In this document: piece after piece, positions 35,989-47,525 of the stretch
How the letters are laid out: each line of letters starts with the position of its first letter
Position numbering within the stretch: position 1 is the stretch's first letter
Source of the DNA: Sebastes aleutianus
Taxonomy: Eukaryota > Chordata > Actinopteri > Perciformes > Sebastidae
NCBI GenBank assembly: GCA_916700875.1
Contig: CAKAKS010000032.1
Coordinates: 21,195,629-21,259,628, forward strand
Direction of reading: 5' to 3'
DNA: 64,000 nucleotides
Made by a program: the position numbers and the translations under genes
Notes under the pieces: generated by a model
Told to the model about the DNA's origin: nothing
Databases searched by the model: none
What the model saw: the letters and a program-made list of their open reading frames with translations, nothing else

Positions 35989-37191
35989 TAGGGATGTGTC
36001 GTCACGAATGAGCCGGTTCAAACAGCCGGCTCTTATCGTTCACTTAAAGGGACTATTTGTAACTTTCAGAAATGCTTGTTAACAGCGACACCTGTGGCCG
36101 TTAAGTCAACGAAAGTCAGCGTCGGGCTCGCGCTTGCTCGCTCTAAATATACCTGATTGCTCAAAACAGTGAGGCGACACACGTCAGCTAAAACCACAAT
36201 ATCACTCTATATTTCAGCTGCTTGACAGCAATGTTAGCTGACCAGACGGAGGTCTCTCCATGAATCAATGCTGATACTGTGTTGGCTTTTCCTGCTTCAG
36301 CCTCCAGGAAGCAGCGGGGCTCCGCAGCGAGTAACGTTGTCGCCTCCCGACCGCAGCCGGAGAGAGAAGGGAAGACACCGGCGCCCGATCGGAGGCGGTA
36401 ACGTTTCTCGGAGCCCCGTCACTTCACAAGACACGGAAAACCTCTGTTGGTCTGGAGGAGCTGCAGCAGTTATTTCTGCACAAACATCCACTTTATATTC
36501 ACTAGATATTCTCAGAGCTAAACTAACTCTCCTGCAGTGTGTAGTGAGCGCGCGTTCACGTCTAGAGGTGGAGCGAGACAGCTAGAACGCGCGCGGTGTG
36601 TCAGTGAAGGCAAGCAGGCAGAGGAGGAGAGACTCTGCCCACATGTGAGCGTGCATATGTCCCGACCCGGTACATTTATACACTTAAAAAGTTACAAACA
36701 ATTTTTTATTTTTTATTTTTTTTATTAATTCAAGCCAGAATGATAGGACGATTTTCTCCGCGTCACGGGCACACTACGCACTGACTGTGACTGAATGTTG
36801 TGATAATGACGTCCGTGCGACCAATCAGGTGATGACAGACAAGGATCAAACGATCAAGCAGGGAGGGGCGGGGGTGCGTGGCGCGCTGATGGTCTACAGG
36901 TACAGAGCAGGAGGGAGAGGGGGAGAGAAAGAGAGAGTGATGGTCGGAAATGAAGCTGCATGTAAAATTATGATATTCTGGAAATTATAAGGTTTAGTAT
37001 AATTATATTGAATAATTTGTGATATATGTGCACACATACGAATCATAGGTCAAAACAGAATTTGGCTGAATTATAAAAAAGCAGATGTAGTAAAATGAAG
37101 AGCTGTTTGGGAGCCGAAAGAGCCGGCTCTTTTTTGGTGAGCTGAGCCAAATGATCTGGCTCACTAAAAATAACCGGAATTCCCATCACTA
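35989..37191. mobile_element. Non-autonomous hAT-like element with 8-bp target duplication
   Basis: The ends are TAGGGATGTGTC and, on the other strand, TAGTGATGGGAA. They are flanked by CTCAGAAC (35981-35988) and CTCGGAAC (37192-37199), an 8-bp target duplication with one mismatch, as expected for hAT elements. AGCCGGCTCTT occurs near both ends. A second element has inserted at 36044-36699. There is no transposase. Confidence 0.75.
36044..36699. mobile_element. CpG-rich element nested inside the hAT-like element
   Basis: Begins TTAAAGGGACTATTTGTAAC and ends TTAAAAAGTTACAAAC, partly inverted ends with the right one truncated. The interior is CpG-rich (CGCGCGTTCACG, AACGCGCGCGG), unlike its surroundings, and resembles a dispersed teleost repeat known from memory. 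Open frames in it are not convincing genes. Confidence 0.6.
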
Positions 37192-37263
37192 CTCGGAACG
37201 TTGTGTGTGAACGCTTTCGATTTCTCGTCGGCTGTATTTTGGCCTACACCACCACAGGAAGTG

Positions 37264-37271
37264 TGACGTCA
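37264..37271. promoter_or_regulatory. CRE-type palindrome TGACGTCA upstream of cpsf3
   Basis: A perfect CREB/ATF consensus site 111 bp before the cpsf3 ATG, in the interval right of the transposon relic where the cpsf3 promoter should be. Function is inferred from the motif and position only. Confidence 0.5.
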
Positions 37272-37328
37272 CAAAAGACGCCCCCTCTCTCTCTTGCTTC
37301 ATTCAATAAACACACAGAGCAGTGCAGT

Positions 37329-37376
37329 ATGAGCGCATTTATTTGTTCTATTTTAAAATTTACCTGCAAAATTTAA
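37329..37376 (+). promoter_or_regulatory. cpsf3: Short upstream ORF before cpsf3
   Basis: ATG at 37329 opens 15 codons and stops at 37374-37376, five bases before the cpsf3 ATG. Whether the transcript starts upstream of it is unknown. The ATG has G at -3 and A at +4, a moderate context. Confidence 0.35.
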
Positions 37377-37381
37377 CACAC

Positions 37382-40300
37382 ATGGCGACAAAACGCAAAG
37401 TAGAGGTGATTGTCCCAGCTGAGGAGAGTGACCAGCTTCTAATTCGTCCACTGTGAGTTAATTTGCACATTTTTTTATTATAATGAATAACGGTTTTGTG
37501 ACTGCCTCTCTATATGTAACCATAATAACAAGAAATAAATGTATTTTTCTTATGTAACAGGGGTGCTGGTCAGGAGGTTGGGAGGTCATGCATCATCCTG
37601 GAGTTCAAAGGAAGGAAAATTATGGTAAATATTTATTGTCTTGACTCAACTATAAGATAATGTTATTATATGTTCTTGCTTTGTGCATGCTCTCATATGC
37701 AGGCTGTTATTATTTTTATATGTTTTAATAATTGTGGAACTCCCTACCTGAGGATCTCAGGCAGGTAAACTCAGTATCTTCCTTTTAATCTCTTCTTAAG
37801 ACTCACTTTTATATTATGGCTTTTTCTTAACTGATGGTGCACTGTCGTCACTATTTATATGATTTTATTTTGTATTTATATGATTTTTATTTTGTATTTA
37901 TATGATTTTATTTTGTTTAGATTTTAAGTTCTGGGCGTAAATAATTTTTTATCATGCTTTTATTGGAAAGCACTTAGTAACCTTGTTTTGAAAGGTGCTA
38001 TATAAATAAAATTATTATTATTATTATTGATATTGTTGTTGTTTATTGTGTCCTGTGTTAATTTGGTGTACCCAGGACTCCCCTGGAAAGCAGTATTGAT
38101 ACTGAGTGCATTATCGTGGGTGAAATAAATACAGTAATATTTGTGTTTTGCAGCTGGACTGTGGTATCCACCCTGGCCTGGAGGGAATGGATGCTCTCCC
38201 TTACATAGACTTGATCGACCCAGCCGAGATAGACCTGCTGCTCATCAGCCAGTGAGTCTTCCCTCCTCTCTTTTATGTGTTCAACTGTCTATTTTTAATA
38301 AAGTATAGATGCTCAACCATACCTGTTCTGCATTTGATGTTGATGTATGTATCCTCTCACCAGTTTCCACTTGGATCACTGTGGAGCTCTGCCCTGGTTC
38401 CTCCAGAAGACCAGCTTTAAAGGCAGGACCTTCATGACCCACGCCACTAAGGCCATCTACCGCTGGCTACTGTCAGACTACGTCAAAGTCAGGTATAGGA
38501 GCAGTCAACATTATGGAACACATTTCCTAATTAATAATACCTACAATAACTTTTTGTCGTTTATTTATCGCAGCAACATTTCTGCAGACGACATGCTGTA
38601 CACTGAGACTGACCTGGAGGAGAGCATGGATAAGATTGAGACCATCAACTTCCACGAGGTCAAGGAAGTGGCTGGAATCAAGTTCTGGTGCTACCACGCT
38701 GGTCATGTGCTGGGAGCTGCCATGTTCATGATCGAAATAGCTGGAGTCAAGGTAACCACTCCTGTTTTTTATTTCAGAGTGTCCTGTTGATGCATAAAAA
38801 TGAAGTTCTCCTAACAAGATCGGTGTTTTTCTCCTCCAAAGCTGCTGTACACGGGAGACTTCTCCCGACAGGAAGACAGACATCTGATGGCAGCAGAGAT
38901 CCCCAGCGTCAAACCTGACATCTTAATCATAGTATGCCACATATTAACTCACATTGAATACTACTTTTAATGGATCTTTAGGTGATCACAACATGGTGAA
39001 TCCTGTTTTTCTTTATGCAGGAGTCGACCTACGGCACGCACATCCATGAGAAGAGGGAGGAGCGTGAGGCTCGGTTCTGTAACACAGTCCATGACATTGT
39101 CAACAGAGAAGGCCGTTGTTTGATCCCTGTGTTCGCCTTGGGGAGGGCCCAGGAGCTGCTGCTCATCCTGGGTGAGAAGTCAAGTGTGACTCCCTGATTT
39201 GTTAATTTTTAACAACATTGGTAGCCTTTATGTTGTCATTTATATCACTGGTTCCCAACCTGGGGTCACAACCCCCACTAGGTGTCGCCAAAGTTTCACG
39301 AGAGGTCCTGAGGCCTTCTTGATTTTAAGGGGTGTAAGACAACTTTTTTTTAAATATACAGCTGGCCTTTATCTCAGCATTACATTCATTTCTGTGAAGA
39401 AAACTAACTTAATTTAAAAATTAAACTTTTTTAATTTAAAGTTTGGATTATTATTTAAAATTAAACTTAAAACAAGTCTCACATGACGAGGACACGGTGA
39501 AGACTTGAACACAAGTTATATTCACAGAGCTTTCCCTCTTTGCTGAACAGCCTCGTCCTGCATTAGAAAAGTACGCAGATAAAACAACCAAAGAGCTGAT
39601 AGAACAATGGCCAAACGTCAGAGAGAAGAAAATACTGAATTTGTCAAAAAAGAAGCCTACTAACTATGAATGATTGTTAAAAATTAAAAGAAAAAAAATA
39701 CACAACACAGAGATTTGTATTGAAATTCACTAAAAACAACAGGAAGAATCATCTCTGATGCAATATTCACAGGAAATAATCTCGTTTTACATGCTCTTCC
39801 CACAATTATTGCATTCACTATTCGGGTTAATTGTACAGTTCTCTACTGTTATTGTTATGCATTGACTATAATATGAAATATCCATATGTCACTTAGTCAG
39901 GTGTCGTCAGTTTACTCAATGATAGAAAAGGGGTCCCTTAAGGAAAAAGATTGGGAACTACTGATTTACCTTTTCTAATGAGATACTTAATGTCTGCATT
40001 GTATTACACAAGCTAGTTGTTTCTGTTGCATCTGTATTCTGTTATGTATCAAACAGAGGAGTCTGTAAGACTGTGTTTCATGCTCTCCTGTAGATGAGTA
40101 CTGGCAGAACCACCCAGAGCTCCATGACATCCCCATCTACTACGCTTCATCCCTGGCCAAGAAGTGCATGGCTGTGTACCAGACCTACGTCAACGCAATG
40201 AACGACAAGATCCGGAAGGCCATCAACATCAACAACCCTTTTGTCTTCAAGCACATCAGCAACCTCAAGGTGGAGAGCTCTGCAGATACAGACACCCAGG

Positions 40301-43300
40301 CTGTTATACGTTTAGGCTGCTGCTGAATATCTATAACTGTGTGTTTTTTGTTCCAGAGCATGGATCACTTTGATGACATCGGTCCCAGTGTGGTGATGGC
40401 ATCTCCGGGTATGATGCAGAGCGGGCTCTCCAGAGAGCTCTTTGAGAGCTGGTGCACTGATAAGAGGAACGGAGTCATCATCGCTGGATACTGTGTGGAG
40501 GGCACGCTGGCCAAGGTCAGACTGCAACAGGGTGGTAGACAGTTACGTCTACAGATACATCTAGTTTCTTGGATAAAAGTGCCGTCATTTCAGCAGTTGA
40601 TGTGTCTATTGAAACAGTGAATGTACTGTATAATTACAGCAGCTTACTGATGTTTGTTGTGTGCTCTGTGCAGCACATCATGTCTGAGCCGGAGGAGATC
40701 ACCACCATGTCAGGGCAGAAGCTGCAGCTGAAGATGTCAGTGGACTACATCTCTTTCTCTGCCCACACTGACTACCAGCAGACCAGCGAGTTCATCAGGG
40801 CCCTCAAACCACCACATGTGGTAGGAGGGGGAAAAAAGAACCATTCAGATTCAGATTCACATGTTCTTAAACGGCAGAATTGTTTATACCTGTGTTCTTA
40901 TAATGATGAATCCCATTGTCCCTGTAAGTTGAAGGCGTGTGCCAGTTGATCTTAATTAGCATAGGTAAACATCCTGCTAAAAGGGCATGAGACTGCAGCG
41001 TCGTGTGCACACAGAAATTTAAAAGAGAATTAAGTTAAGAACGCCCATACAAAAAGTAAAAATGATGATAAATTATGTTGAACTAGAAAGAGTGTATGAA
41101 AATTCATTTCTGGGCGTGATTATTGATCATAAATGATGTCGGAAACCACACATAAATAATGTAAAAACTAAAATTCTTATTGATTTTGTGTTTAAAATTC
41201 TCTGTAACCCTTCAGTTCTATCATTTGTAAATGAAAATCCTTGATTCTCCTGTCTGCATGTTATGGTCAGATCCTGGTCCACGGGGAGCAGAATGAAATG
41301 GCGCGTCTGAAGGCTGCGCTGATCAGGGAGTACGAGGATAATGACCAGGTTCACATCGAAGTCCACAACCCTCGCAACACAGAAGCTGTCACCCTCAACT
41401 TCAGGGGAGAGAAACTGGCCAAGGTCTGTCTGACACTGTGCTAATGTCGTTATAAATGTTAAACACATGAATCCACAAGTTACTGAAAATGACTCCTCTC
41501 AGGTGATGGGCTCTCTGGCTGATAAGAAGTGTGCTCAGGGCCAGAGGGTGTCGGGCATTCTGGTGAAAAAGAACTTCAACTACCACATCCTCAATCCCTC
41601 TGACCTTTCTAGTAAGTCTTTTTTTTTAGTTCTCCAAACTCTCCCACCTGCACGCTGCAGCACAGGACCACCTGTGCCTTGGTAGTCAGCCCCAGTAGAT
41701 TCACTTCATTGGCTACAACAAATTTGAAAATCTCAGTCAAGATCAGACCTTTAGGGGGGACTCAGTTAGTTTCATATGATACCAGTATCACTATATTCAC
41801 TATAGCATTAAGACTGAGCCTGCTACAGAGGGTTTGATGATTATTTTTTATAGGTACTTAGATGAAATTTAGGTGTGCTTGAGTACCCCTAAAAAGAGTC
41901 TAAAATCGTCAATGGACTCTGGGAATCAAGACAAAGAGTGATCTCAATCATGTTTGCCTGCTCCCTACTCAGTTCCACAAAATGCTGCCCCTTCTTTTAA
42001 TATTTGACAAACAAGCGAGGCATCATGTGGTGAGCTGATGTGTCTGTTTTGTAGCATACACAGAGCTGGCCATGAGCACGGTGAAACAGACCCAGGCCAT
42101 CCCCTTCACTGGACCTTACTCACTGCTCGTCTGCCATCTGAGGAACCTCACCGGTAAGGCCGCCATATTTGCGTAAACTTTTCAAAATAAATTCTTGTTT
42201 TTTGGTCCATTCTTGCAGAACAGAGCTGTTTTCACTTTCACTGATTTTGAGTTTGCACCATACTGACTGTTTCTGTCTTTTTTCTCTTGACTCAGGTGAC
42301 GTGGAAGAGCTGGATGGAACCGAGAAGAACACTTTGAAGATCTTTAAAAATGTCACTCTGATCCACGAGGCCGGCATGGTGCTGCTGGAGGTGAGCGGTC
42401 AGGAAACCAGCTGTGGTCCTGCTTAGATGTAAGACTTTGTTCTCTTCAGACTCAGGCTCATTTAATCAACCACGTCTTCTCTTTATCTCTCGTTTCAGTG
42501 GCTAGCAAACCCTCTCAATGACATGTATGCCGACGCTGTCACCACTGTAGTGCTGGAAGTCCAGTCCAACCCAAAGGCGCAGAAAGGTCAGTCTGGCTGT
42601 GTATGTTGTTTACTCTGGACCTTTAGTTGTTAATGCTTTATGGACTGTAGGAAGCATACAACAAATTACTCATTGTTTTATTTGAATCCATTTGCCTGAT
42701 TACTAAAAGAAAAAAAAAAAAAAAGCTTAATGCATTATGTCTTGTTATTGTGATGGACTTTGTTTTTCTGAATTCTTATTTAATGTGATTCATGATTAAC
42801 AGCCATGGAGACCCAGAGTGCCATTATGGACATGGACGTCTTCCAGAACCGACTAGGAGTCATGTTGCAGTGAGTGACACACAATCCACACTAACTTGTT
42901 TATAATGATGTATACATGGAATCACTGTGTTTGAAAGGTAAACTGTACTTTACTTTAACCTCTTCCACTCCTTGAGGGCGCCGGTGCCTTTGGCCGACTT
43001 TAATGTGTTTCAGAGGCTGTAGCAGGATCAGTTTTAGAGCTACAGTGAAGGTACTGGTATCACACGAAACTAGTAAACCTAAGGAACCCATTGGCACCAA
43101 CCATGCTATCTTTGAAATTGACCTCAGTGTATAAAATGAGCTGTGGTGACCTCTATTATAATCACAGCCTAATGAAACTTTGCAAACACAAACTAGAGAC
43201 CTAGGGCTTTCAGAGGATGGATGGCTCTCCTAGGTAGATTGACAATAGGGGGGTTTCTGAGCAGTTTCAAGAACAGAAGTGCTCTCCATCCAATAACCAA

Positions 43301-44125
43301 GAAAAAAAGTTGTTGATACCAAATCACAGCATGGCTTTTTCTATGGTGTTCCTCAAGGTCTTGGTGTCTTAATGTGGTATTTTGGAGGAATTATTGATCA
43401 TTTTTATCAATACTTGAGTGGTAAAAAAAGATTAAATTTAGCACCAAATCTGTGTAACAAATGGTATCAACTCAAAAATTGCTACAACAACTTATAAGAC
43501 ATAATAGATCATGGGAATAGCCATCATATACTTCTATCATAATGTTTCAAAACATTATACACTTTCACAATTTATTATTAGTAATGAATTACTTTTTATT
43601 TCTGATTTATGACTAAAACAACTTGCCACATGGTGCTGAGCTTCAGGCTCTCAGCTTTCAGATGATGTACACCACTTCTATGTGACATATACTGTTGACC
43701 TGCTATCTCCCCCTAAAGACCCTTTGTAGCCCCCTTAAATATAGTAAAATCAGTCTATGGTAAAGAGGGGTGGAGTGGAAAAAGGTTAATTGTAATAATA
43801 TATCTTTCTTCTCTCTCTGTCTTTAGGGACATGTTTGGAGAGGAATGTGTGGATTTCAGTGACGGTAAAAACATCTCTGTGACAGTAGACGGGAAGACGG
43901 TTCACATCTGCTTGGAAACGAGGGTGAGGAGCTTTTAGCCTGTCGCACAAACAATGGATGTGGTCTAGGATTGTTTTTTTTGTTTTTTTATCTCACTCAC
44001 TGACTTCCTCTCCCCCTGATCAGTCGGTGTGCTACGAGGATGAATGCACGGAGGACGACTCCCTGAGAGAGATGGTGGAGCTGGCAGTGCAGCGGCTTTA
44101 TGACGCCCTCAACCCGGTCATCTGA
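37382..44125 (+). CDS. cpsf3: cpsf3: cleavage and polyadenylation specificity factor subunit 3 (CPSF73)
   Basis: Zinc-dependent endonuclease of the nuclear CPSF complex; it cuts pre-mRNA before polyadenylation and also histone pre-mRNA. Exons: 37382-37452, 37561-37624, 38154-38251, 38364-38492, 38574-38751, 38842-38931, 39021-39171, 40094-40269, 40357-40515, 40674-40820, 41271-41423, 41503-41611, 42055-42153, 42296-42390, 42499-42586, 42803-42869, 43827-43923, 44024-44125. Together 2073 nt, 690 residues (human 684). The metallo-beta-lactamase motif SHFHLDHCGALPW gives metal ligands at about H78, H80, D82 and H83. Further conserved motifs are CYHAGHVLGAAMF, LYTGDFSRQEDRHL, ESTYGTHIHEKREERE, SFSAHTDYQQ and VHGEQNEMARLK, forming the beta-CASP and second catalytic halves. 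The C-terminal third, which contacts other CPSF subunits, is more divergent. The start MATKRKVEVIVPAEESDQ is seven residues longer than human. Confidence 0.97.
37735..38035 (+). mobile_element. LINE fragment with decayed ORF2 C-terminus, in cpsf3 intron 2
   Basis: From 37735 the frame reads WNSLPEDLRQVNSVSSF, a stop, then SLLKTHFYIMAFS. That is the typical reverse-transcriptase C-terminal peptide of fish L2-like non-LTR elements. It is followed by a 3' tail with GGTGCTATATAAATAAAA and (ATT)n. It is 5'-truncated and inactive, and lies between cpsf3 exons 2 and 3. Confidence 0.75.
39246..39963. mobile_element. Non-autonomous hAT-like element in cpsf3 intron 7
   Basis: The left end CACTGGTTCCCAACCTGGGG and the right end, read on the other strand as CAGTAGTTCCCAAT, are inverted. 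Flanks ATTTATAT and ATTTACCT match at 6 of 8 positions, suggesting a decayed 8-bp target duplication. There is no transposase frame. Confidence 0.65.
42960..43130. repeat. Interspersed repeat in cpsf3 intron 16
   Basis: Carries GGTACTGGTATCACACGAAA and CCATTGGCACCAACCATGCT, the reverse-complement counterpart of 26530-26594. A third short trace (ATGATACCAGTATC) is at 41777-41790 in another cpsf3 intron. Confidence 0.6.
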
Positions 44126-46336
44126 GAGCGGAGACGGGACTGCAGACGTATTCAGAACCAGTTCGACCTCGCCTTTAAACTAACGAAGGACAGAGTTTCT
44201 TTAAGCCAAGTCATCACAGATATAACAACAAAGAATACTTCTACAAGTTCAGTGTTGAAAATTAACAGGCAGCTTGTATTTGTGTGCAAAAACTAGATAG
44301 CGTGTTCCCAAGAACAATATTTCTACACTACCAGGATCTACAGTGTTTTCGCTTGTTTTATCCTAAATACATTTCACAAAACATATCAGTATAAGTTTAT
44401 ACCTGTGACCATGGATACCATGTAAAAAAGGGAATTGAATAAGCTGTGTAGATAGGATTTGTTTTAGTAGATTTTAGTGTTGTTTTTTGTCCTTTCAAGC
44501 ACTTTTAATCATAATTTATTTAATAATTGTACTGTAATCATGTAGATGCACTGTAGGTTATGTTTGACCCAAGTTTGTTACTAATGTGCACTGATATGAC
44601 AGACTTGTTTACTAATAACTGTGACGTGAACTCTGAATTTCTAAATGCACTAAATGTTTCTGTTAATTATTTAATGTTTAAAACCGTCTTTTACAAAACT
44701 TTGTGTCCTGAGAAATTGGTTTAATTTGATCAGTTATTTCACCAGAAATGTTTTTTAAATTAGGTTTACAGTTAATCAGTGTTGGTGTGTTGTTGACTAA
44801 CAATGGTGCTGACAAAAGACTCAAGCAACATCTGTTTCCCTGTCCTCCGACAGGCACGGCTCATAAGTCATTTATTAGTTAAATATCTGAACAATGTAAC
44901 TATTGATTTGTACAATAAATATCATCCAAGGCACCTTTTTAATGAGCATAAACCTTCCGTTCTTCTTATAATGCCCCTGTTTAATGGGCTCTCAAGATAT
45001 GACTTCCTTAAATTGCTACACATATTTCATAAATAGCAATACATGAAACCATAATCAAAAACTTACTTCACCATTAAAAGTAAAGAAATCTGCAGGACAG
45101 ATGACTTTATAAAAGCCAAAGTTAAACTGTAGCACTACCAGGTTGTAAATCAACCAGAGAATTGTGGACTAATACATTTAAAGGACACCATTCATTGCAC
45201 GTACGGGGTAGAGCTGGGTGCCAAATCTCAATAATCTTTGGTTACTGAGTGACTCAAATGTTTCTGTATCAGTATTCAGCAAAAGTTGAGAATACCTGGT
45301 CAGATTCATATTCTTGTTACTTATTCTTTAATCAGATAATTACTGATTTAAATAATTGTATTCTGATTTGAATGGCTGACTGAACAGTCAGTACTAGTAA
45401 TCCCTACTGCCGGGAGTTGCATTGAATGTATGTGACTGATAAACTGAATGACAAAGGATACACCGGGCAAAAACCAGTGAATACATGTTCACAGACAGAA
45501 TGAAAGTATACAGTACTGTGCTGAAATGCATGCTCGCAGACTGAGGAACTGAAATGTGTGCATTTTACAGTTTGGTCTTTGATTTGCAGCTTTTCAGAGG
45601 ACAAAATAATCCTATTTTAATTGCACAATTGCACCGTCACATTGACCCAAACGATGATATTAAAAGGTCTCATTGATAACATTTATGTAGATGAATATTT
45701 GTTTTTAAATAATACATCCACAGAGCTTTTAGAAAGGTGCAGAATAAAAGTATTTTACTAAATTAAAAAAATATTATGATTGTGAATGAAATATTTTAAA
45801 AATTTTGGCGGGTCCAAAATGAATGTTTTGTTTATCTCTGTGGAAGATATCAGACGTTTGGTTCCCACTTCTAACAAGGCTTGTGAGCCAGTAGTATAAC
45901 AACGATCAAGTTGCCAGTTAAGTGCGGAAAAAATGGTACCGCGCACACACACACACCTAATGTAGGCCTATAGATATGTCGTGAAGTGATTTCATTACTC
46001 TACCACGAAAGATTCATCACTTGACATGAATGTCTGAGAGTCACCCCACTCGACCATTAAATGTGCAGGTTGTGCACCGAACTGGCAACCACTTGTTGTG
46101 AAGTGAATGCAATGCAATGGGAGAGGGATAACGCGACATCCAGTGGCTGAATGTTATCAATAGCACCTTTAAGTCATCCACACTGCACAATATTTCATTA
46201 TTTCTAATTGTTCATTTCTCCAAATATAGATATATCAGAGACCAGGGTCAAAACAGTTTTGTAGTGTGAACGGTGGTGATTATTCAAGTGAGTTCCCTAA
46301 AACTTCCACCATCTCCTCCAAACATGTGAGTGAACT
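44126..46336. other. cpsf3 3' UTR and intergenic stretch
   Basis: The first part, up to about 44940, is the probable cpsf3 3' UTR, AT-rich with AATAAA at 44914. The rest up to the dnajc30 stop codon shows no gene, RNA or clear mobile element. This is where the order of neighbours departs from the human cpsf3 locus. Confidence 0.6.
44914..44919 (+). terminator. cpsf3: Poly(A) signal AATAAA of cpsf3
   Basis: Canonical AATAAA in TACAATAAATATC, about 790 bp after the stop codon. It is the best candidate for the end of the transcript. Confidence 0.5.
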
Positions 46337-47293
46337 TCATCCCCGCCTTAAGCTGTACACTAGACCCACAGCCATCGCTATCAGCACCGCAACTCCCATC
46401 TCCATCCACCCGGCGATCTTATTCTCCTCGATCGTCTCCTGCCTCTTCCTCAGCATCTCCTCTTTGCGGACTCGGACCTCTCTCTGCTTCTGCAGCTGCT
46501 CGTTGTAGTGAGCCTTGATGAACTTGTCGAAGTCAAAGATACCACCTGGACCGTCTGCACCCATCACGGACCGCCTGTTCTCGGTCGGTTGTCTCACGGA
46601 GCTCTTGGAGGAGGAGGAGGGTCTGGCTGTCGCGATGAGGTCCGACTGGCTCAACAAACCCCGGTCGTACTTCTTCCTCAGCGCCTTGTTGCCCAGCACC
46701 GTGTAGGCCTCGCTGATCTCAGAGAAGCGGACGGTGGCATCCTCACTGGCGTTGTTTCTGTCCGGGTGGTACATGAAGGACTGCTTGTAGTAGGCTGTCT
46801 TTATCTGGGCTTGAGTGACATTAGGAGACACCTCCAGGATGTCATAGTAGCCGGTTTTGCTTCTATAAAGCGGCTCAGATCTGGATCCGTTGCCGCTGTA
46901 AGCTCTGATGAACACAAACTGTCCATGTTGTTGACGAAAAGTCCTCCGAAACTTGTTGTTAAAACGGTATTGAGGTAGAAGCGTCTCTATATTTTGAACC
47001 TGTGACTTTTTAGAAAGTGAATACCCCTTGTTGAGTCCAAGATAATAGTAATATTCATCGTTTACATTACCAAACAGAGGTGTTACTCTTGTGTAACTGT
47101 CCTGTGAAGCTCTGTCCTCTGCTCCATGTGGGTCTCTATTTTGAATGTCATCCAACAGACACCCAGCCGCTAGAGACGAGGCTTGTATTGCACTTTTACC
47201 TTGCTTATTCGGACTTTCCAGGAGGTATCGGTTGCATGTTTTTTGTGCAAAGTTATAGGCTCCCCTTCCAATATGTAGCCTGACCTCCGCCAT
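46337..47293 (-). CDS. dnajc30: dnajc30: DnaJ homolog subfamily C member 30, mitochondrial
   Basis: J-domain co-chaperone of the mitochondrial inner membrane, known in human for complex I repair and for contact with ATP synthase. One uninterrupted exon, 318 residues, from the ATG at 47293; five further codons upstream are open but lack an ATG. The J domain is at about residues 149-213 with HPD at 176-178 (YHPDRNNAS) and ends RKKYDRGLLSQ. The family-specific C-terminus follows: IFDFDKFIKAHYNEQLQ, a basic stretch with RKRQE, and one membrane segment at about 295-313 (GWMEMGVAVLIAMAVGLVYS). Human DNAJC30 is 226 residues, so this protein has a longer N-terminal part (about 90 residues), basic enough near residues 108-130 to allow import. 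It is divergent from cdan1. A + strand open frame of 156 codons over it is an antisense shadow. Confidence 0.92.
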   Translation of the reverse strand: MAEVRLHIGRGAYNFAQKTCNRYLLESPNKQGKSAIQASSLAAGCLLDDIQNRDPHGAEDRASQDSYTRVTPLFGNVNDEYYYYLGLNKGYSLSKKSQVQNIETLLPQYRFNNKFRRTFRQQHGQFVFIRAYSGNGSRSEPLYRSKTGYYDILEVSPNVTQAQIKTAYYKQSFMYHPDRNNASEDATVRFSEISEAYTVLGNKALRKKYDRGLLSQSDLIATARPSSSSKSSVRQPTENRRSVMGADGPGGIFDFDKFIKAHYNEQLQKQREVRVRKEEMLRKRQETIEENKIAGWMEMGVAVLIAMAVGLVYSLRRG

Positions 47294-47525
47294 GTTTGAA
47301 GGGGGCAAAAGATAAGAAGAAGGCTGAGTTCCGGGATGTTGAAGGAGGCTCGACTAACTGCAGCGCTTCACCTGGTGTGGTGGGGAGGATGGAGAAGTAC
47401 AATCACATATTACACCATACAAAAGAATCAATATGTAGTTTTCTGTCTAATATTGTAATATGTAAATCAATAGTTAGTTGGGCCAGTGGGCACATTATAT
47501 AAATTATACATTATATACAAGTTTA

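Larger units (their letters stand above)
34183..37381. other. Intergenic region between head-to-head itgb1bp1 and cpsf3
   Basis: About 3.2 kb between the two start codons. No coding gene is seen. It is mostly transposon relics: a hAT-like MITE at 34509, a LINE tail at 34935 and a nested element at 35989-37191. The presumed cpsf3 promoter, with a CRE-type palindrome, is at 37192-37381. Non-coding first exons of either gene may lie here but could not be placed. Confidence 0.65.

Noticed and set aside
36268..36585. 105-codon open frame in a CpG-rich stretch
   Set aside because: It lies inside a nested mobile element, has no recognisable domain, and its CpG richness alone explains the open frame.
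46508..46978. 156-codon open frame on the + strand
   Set aside because: It lies wholly antisense to the J-domain gene dnajc30, whose frame on the - strand has clear family motifs.
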